Origin: Siniperca chuatsi
Taxonomy: Eukaryota; Chordata; Actinopteri; Centrarchiformes; Sinipercidae
DNA: 64,000 nt
NCBI RefSeq assembly: GCF_020085105.1
Contig: NC_058053.1
Coordinates: forward strand, 20,363,388-20,427,387
Direction of reading: 5' to 3'
A program made the position numbers and the translations under genes. Each line of letters starts with the position of its first letter. The first letter of the stretch is position 1. Shown one piece after another: positions 61,201-64,000 of the stretch. The notes below the pieces were generated by a model, which saw nothing but the letters and a program-made list of their open reading frames with translations, had not been told where the DNA came from and ran no database searches.

Positions 61201-63325
61201 AAATTTCAGAAGGTCCAGTATGCATTTGCCTGAGAGACCAGCCCCCAGTAAACTCTGCAGCCCCCAGCTGATCTAATCTGGAGGGGAACGGATTGCCCAT
61301 CCCAGGCTCCAATTTGCTGGAGGGCAAGCAAAGAAAGCGGGGGGCAGAAAAGAGAAAAAGTAGAAAAAAGTGTTTGACTTTTTCCTTTCCCTGTCTTGGG
61401 TGTCTCTGGTTAATTTTTCAGCATTTCTCTGCCGTCCAATTGTGTCTTCAGACCTGAGGCAGTGTGAACCCCCCCCCCCAATCCACACACACATACAGCA
61501 TCATGCTGGGAGGAGGACCGTGTGAGGAATGCTTCAGCTCTCTTTTTTCATTCTAAAAAACAAAAAAGTGTCAGACAGGCAGGTGGACACGAAGCTAGGT
61601 AAATATTGATGACTTTTTGACCATTTTATTTCCCACCCGCAGACAGCTTTCTGCAGACGGAGAGCCTGTTTATGCTTCAGGAACATCGATTTCCTCCCTA
61701 CTCTTTATTCATCTTTATTTTCACCAAATTTAATCTGGAATCTTAAGCACCACAGACTTCAAAATGTAGTTTGCATATTAAGAAGTAGCTGATTATCGTG
61801 GGGTAGAAACACAGATCTTTAATTTTGTGCATTTTAGACACAGCTTCTGCCTGCACCACCATGCTGGAAATAATTGTGGAAATCTACATATTGAGAGGGA
61901 GGCTGTCGTCAGGGTCTGTTTTGGAGTGGGCCTCTTGTTATCTGCTATAATTCATGTGGTAGGATGAATATTACCACCTGAATTAGGCTATTATGCTGCC
62001 AGGTGGAGGCCAGTAGAGTTACAGGAAATGGTGATCATCACGTCATGATAATGAAGCAATTACTACAGGCTATTTATACAATATTGACTGCCAGATCGCA
62101 ATCAACGGTGGCTAGATATTATGTCATAGATCTTATGTCAAGTTAAATATTTATTTAGATCTAATAAACTCTATAGGACAGAGTGTGGCACACTGCAGCT
62201 TAAGGGGCCTGGTCAGGCATTTAGTTAGTTATTTATGTCACACTCATGCAAGTGCCCAGCCCATGTGGACTTACTGCATAAGATGCCAGAAATACCGCTG
62301 CAATATTGAAAAATGTATCAGACAAAAGCATAACTTCTTATATATGACATTACATTGCATAACATTACATTGCAAACAAGAACTTAATCAACAAATAAAA
62401 TCCATCTCAAAAAAGGCTCCCTTCCTAGAACTCATCAGAAATGTGCATTTTGCTAAAAACTCTAAACTTGAAATCATGAACAATAAAACATGAAATGGAC
62501 ATCTTCAGTCTCACCTAAATCATATAACAGCTTTTTCTCTTCAGGGAGATCATTAAATTTCCCTGTTTCTAACTAATAGTAATGTACCTTTTTTAATGAA
62601 CTGTACACACAAGATCTTTTAATTTTGGTTAAATTCTGATTCACATAAAGGCTCTACACTGTACTTGTTGTAGATGGAACAATTTGCGCTGAGCATCATG
62701 AATATTCCACTGTAAACTGTTTTTGAAAAAAAAAGAGAGAATCATACAAAATAAAGATTTCATCTCACTAACCCAGGGATGTCCATGCAAAATGTCCAAT
62801 AAGTCCTCCAAAATAAATGACGAAATATGCTGTTTCTGCCCTCCAGAACAACAGATATTTGCGTTTTCTGATCTGATGCCCGTAAAACCATTACAAATCA
62901 CTGTAATGGTTGTAAATAAATCCATTTTTCATGTGACAATGCTCTGGTTAAGGTTTGTTTAATTTTAGGCAGAAACAGGACTTAGGGAAATGGTGGTTTG
63001 TGTTAAAATAAGTACTTGGTTAAGGTTAGAAAAACATCTTGTATGTTGTTGTCATGGAATACAATAACTACCACTTGGTTTTTTACCCATGTCTGTGGTC
63101 GTTGCCTGACTGTGTGGAGGAAACGGGAAACAAATAGCGGTCACCCATGGTAAAATCTCAGGTTTTGTTGACCTCCTCGCCATGCAGACTTTATGGCTCT
63201 TTAATAACGTCACCCGACTTTTTCCTTTGCTCCCGACCGACCAGAGTCATAATTACTACAGCCGCTAGAGGGCTTTGCACTTGTACGTAAACAAATGTTG
63301 TTCTTGGGTGTTGCTGAAATGACTG
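45850..63325 (+). other. Long gene-free tract, probable intron, with small repeats
   Basis: No confident exon. GC-richer, low-repeat blocks occur at about 47280-47470, 55820-55920, 57060-57200, 58230-58400, 59650-59900, 60560-60760 and 61230-61350, and may be conserved non-coding elements. Simple repeats are (AC)11 near 47552-47573, (TAAA)n at 49267-49294, (GT)n at about 56746-56762, C-runs near 47961 and 61471. The longest ORF, 53805-54251 (-), has no recognisable domain. Confidence 0.35.
49267..49294. repeat. (AAAT)n microsatellite
   Basis: About seven AAAT units. Confidence 0.9.
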
Positions 63326-63332
63326 ATACTAG

Positions 63333-63520
63333 GGATGGGACGATATAAGATTTTATTGTGGCTCGGGATTAAAAAACACTCAAGTTGATCGTGGTGAATT
63401 TCCATTATTTGGAAAGTCGTGATTCGGGATAATCGTGAACATCCTCACATGAGTGACTTGAAAAAGCCGTCTAGCTCGCTAACGTACATCCTATATTGAT
63501 TTCCTGATTTATTTTGAATT
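63333..63520. mobile_element. hAT-like element fragment (TAGGGATGGGACGATAT end)
   Basis: TAGGGATGGGACGATATAAG is a typical teleost hAT-like end and is followed by CGTGATTCGGGATAATCGTG-type motifs. The opposite end is not present, so the copy is either truncated or runs past the window; the right boundary is approximate. Confidence 0.45.
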
Positions 63521-63562
63521 GCCAAGGTTTGGCATGTCTCGCTCACTAGGCCACAAGGCTAG

Positions 63563-63650
63563 CAGTACTGTTTGACAGTGCCACAGTGTTGTTTAGACCC
63601 ATTTTCTAAAATGGGTCCCATGTAGTACAGTTTGACACTATGCCACAATG
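63563..63650. repeat. Hairpin between two direct repeats
   Basis: A perfect 10-bp-arm inverted repeat at 63596-63617 (GACCCATTTT, CT, AAAATGGGTC) sits between two imperfect direct copies. These start CAGTACTGTTTGACAG (63563) and TAGTACAGTTTGACAC (63623), and both continue to a CCACARTG. No gene is seen. Confidence 0.7.
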
Positions 63651-64000
63651 CCAGTTGGACTTTATTTTTGTTAACGGATAATTCCTGTATTTCTTAAGTC
63701 TTGTAAATTATATATACTGATGAAATTGTTGTCTGTACCATTTGACATCATGGTAGAGAGGTGAAAAATAGAGCCTAATTTAAAATACAGGAATTATCAT
63801 GTAACAAAGATCAGACTCACACAATGTTGCTATTATTTATTTATCCCTTTATTTATGCAGGGGGTATTATGATTTATAATTACCTTATTTATGATTGTTT
63901 GATTTTCACCGTGTCCTACCTGTGATGCAATAAAAATAGTTATTTCTTAACAAAATGTAAGGTAAAGTGATTCCAGTATGTTTTAGTGCCACTTTAAGCA

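Noticed and set aside
1..64000. CRISPR arrays, operons, phage or plasmid modules
   Set aside because: Spliced genes, microsatellites and vertebrate transposon relics show this is animal nuclear DNA; no regularly spaced repeats were seen.
31531..64000. Later exons of clybl or pcca
   Set aside because: I looked for their well-conserved catalytic-region peptides in the open frames and found none, so the gene identity stays an inference.

Overview
The window is vertebrate nuclear DNA, almost certainly from a spiny-rayed teleost fish. It is AT-rich and gene-poor. It carries GT-AG introns, long CA/GT microsatellites, and many degraded interspersed repeats of types common in percomorph genomes: hAT-like and TA-flanked non-autonomous DNA elements, a Tc1 remnant and a LINE reverse-transcriptase fossil. 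There are no operons, phage genes or CRISPR arrays. I see no new multi-gene system; the most distinctive content is an unusual receptor gene pair.

Left part (about 0.9-17.7 kb). Two class A GPCR genes of the GPR183 (EBI2, oxysterol receptor) group lie head to tail on the minus strand, about 11.5 kb apart. The first (3470-4612) is a normal single-coding-exon gpr183. The second (16139-17441) is a diverged paralog whose coding region is cut by two short introns, with a third likely in its 5' UTR. At about 950-1100 a minus-strand first coding exon of only 12 codons sits below three CCAAT boxes; the rest of that gene lies left of the window.

Middle (17.7-31.3 kb). I recognise no gene here. The stretch is largely unique-looking, with scattered non-repetitive blocks that could be conserved regulatory DNA, including an 11-bp-arm palindrome made of SOX/TCF-like sites near 29.64 kb.

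Right part (31.3-64 kb). A GC-richer promoter with a YY1-like start site leads into a short plus-strand first coding exon (31487-31530). It encodes a basic, mitochondrial-presequence-like N-terminus and ends at a strong GTAAGT donor. No later exon is recognisable, so the rest of the window is probably its first intron. By human 13q32 gene order near GPR183, clybl or pcca are candidates; this is inference only. The intron holds a stack of DNA-transposon remnants at 41.7-45.8 kb, several microsatellites and long unique tracts.

The receptors are expected to act in oxysterol-guided immune-cell migration. The other two partial genes are unrelated neighbours.
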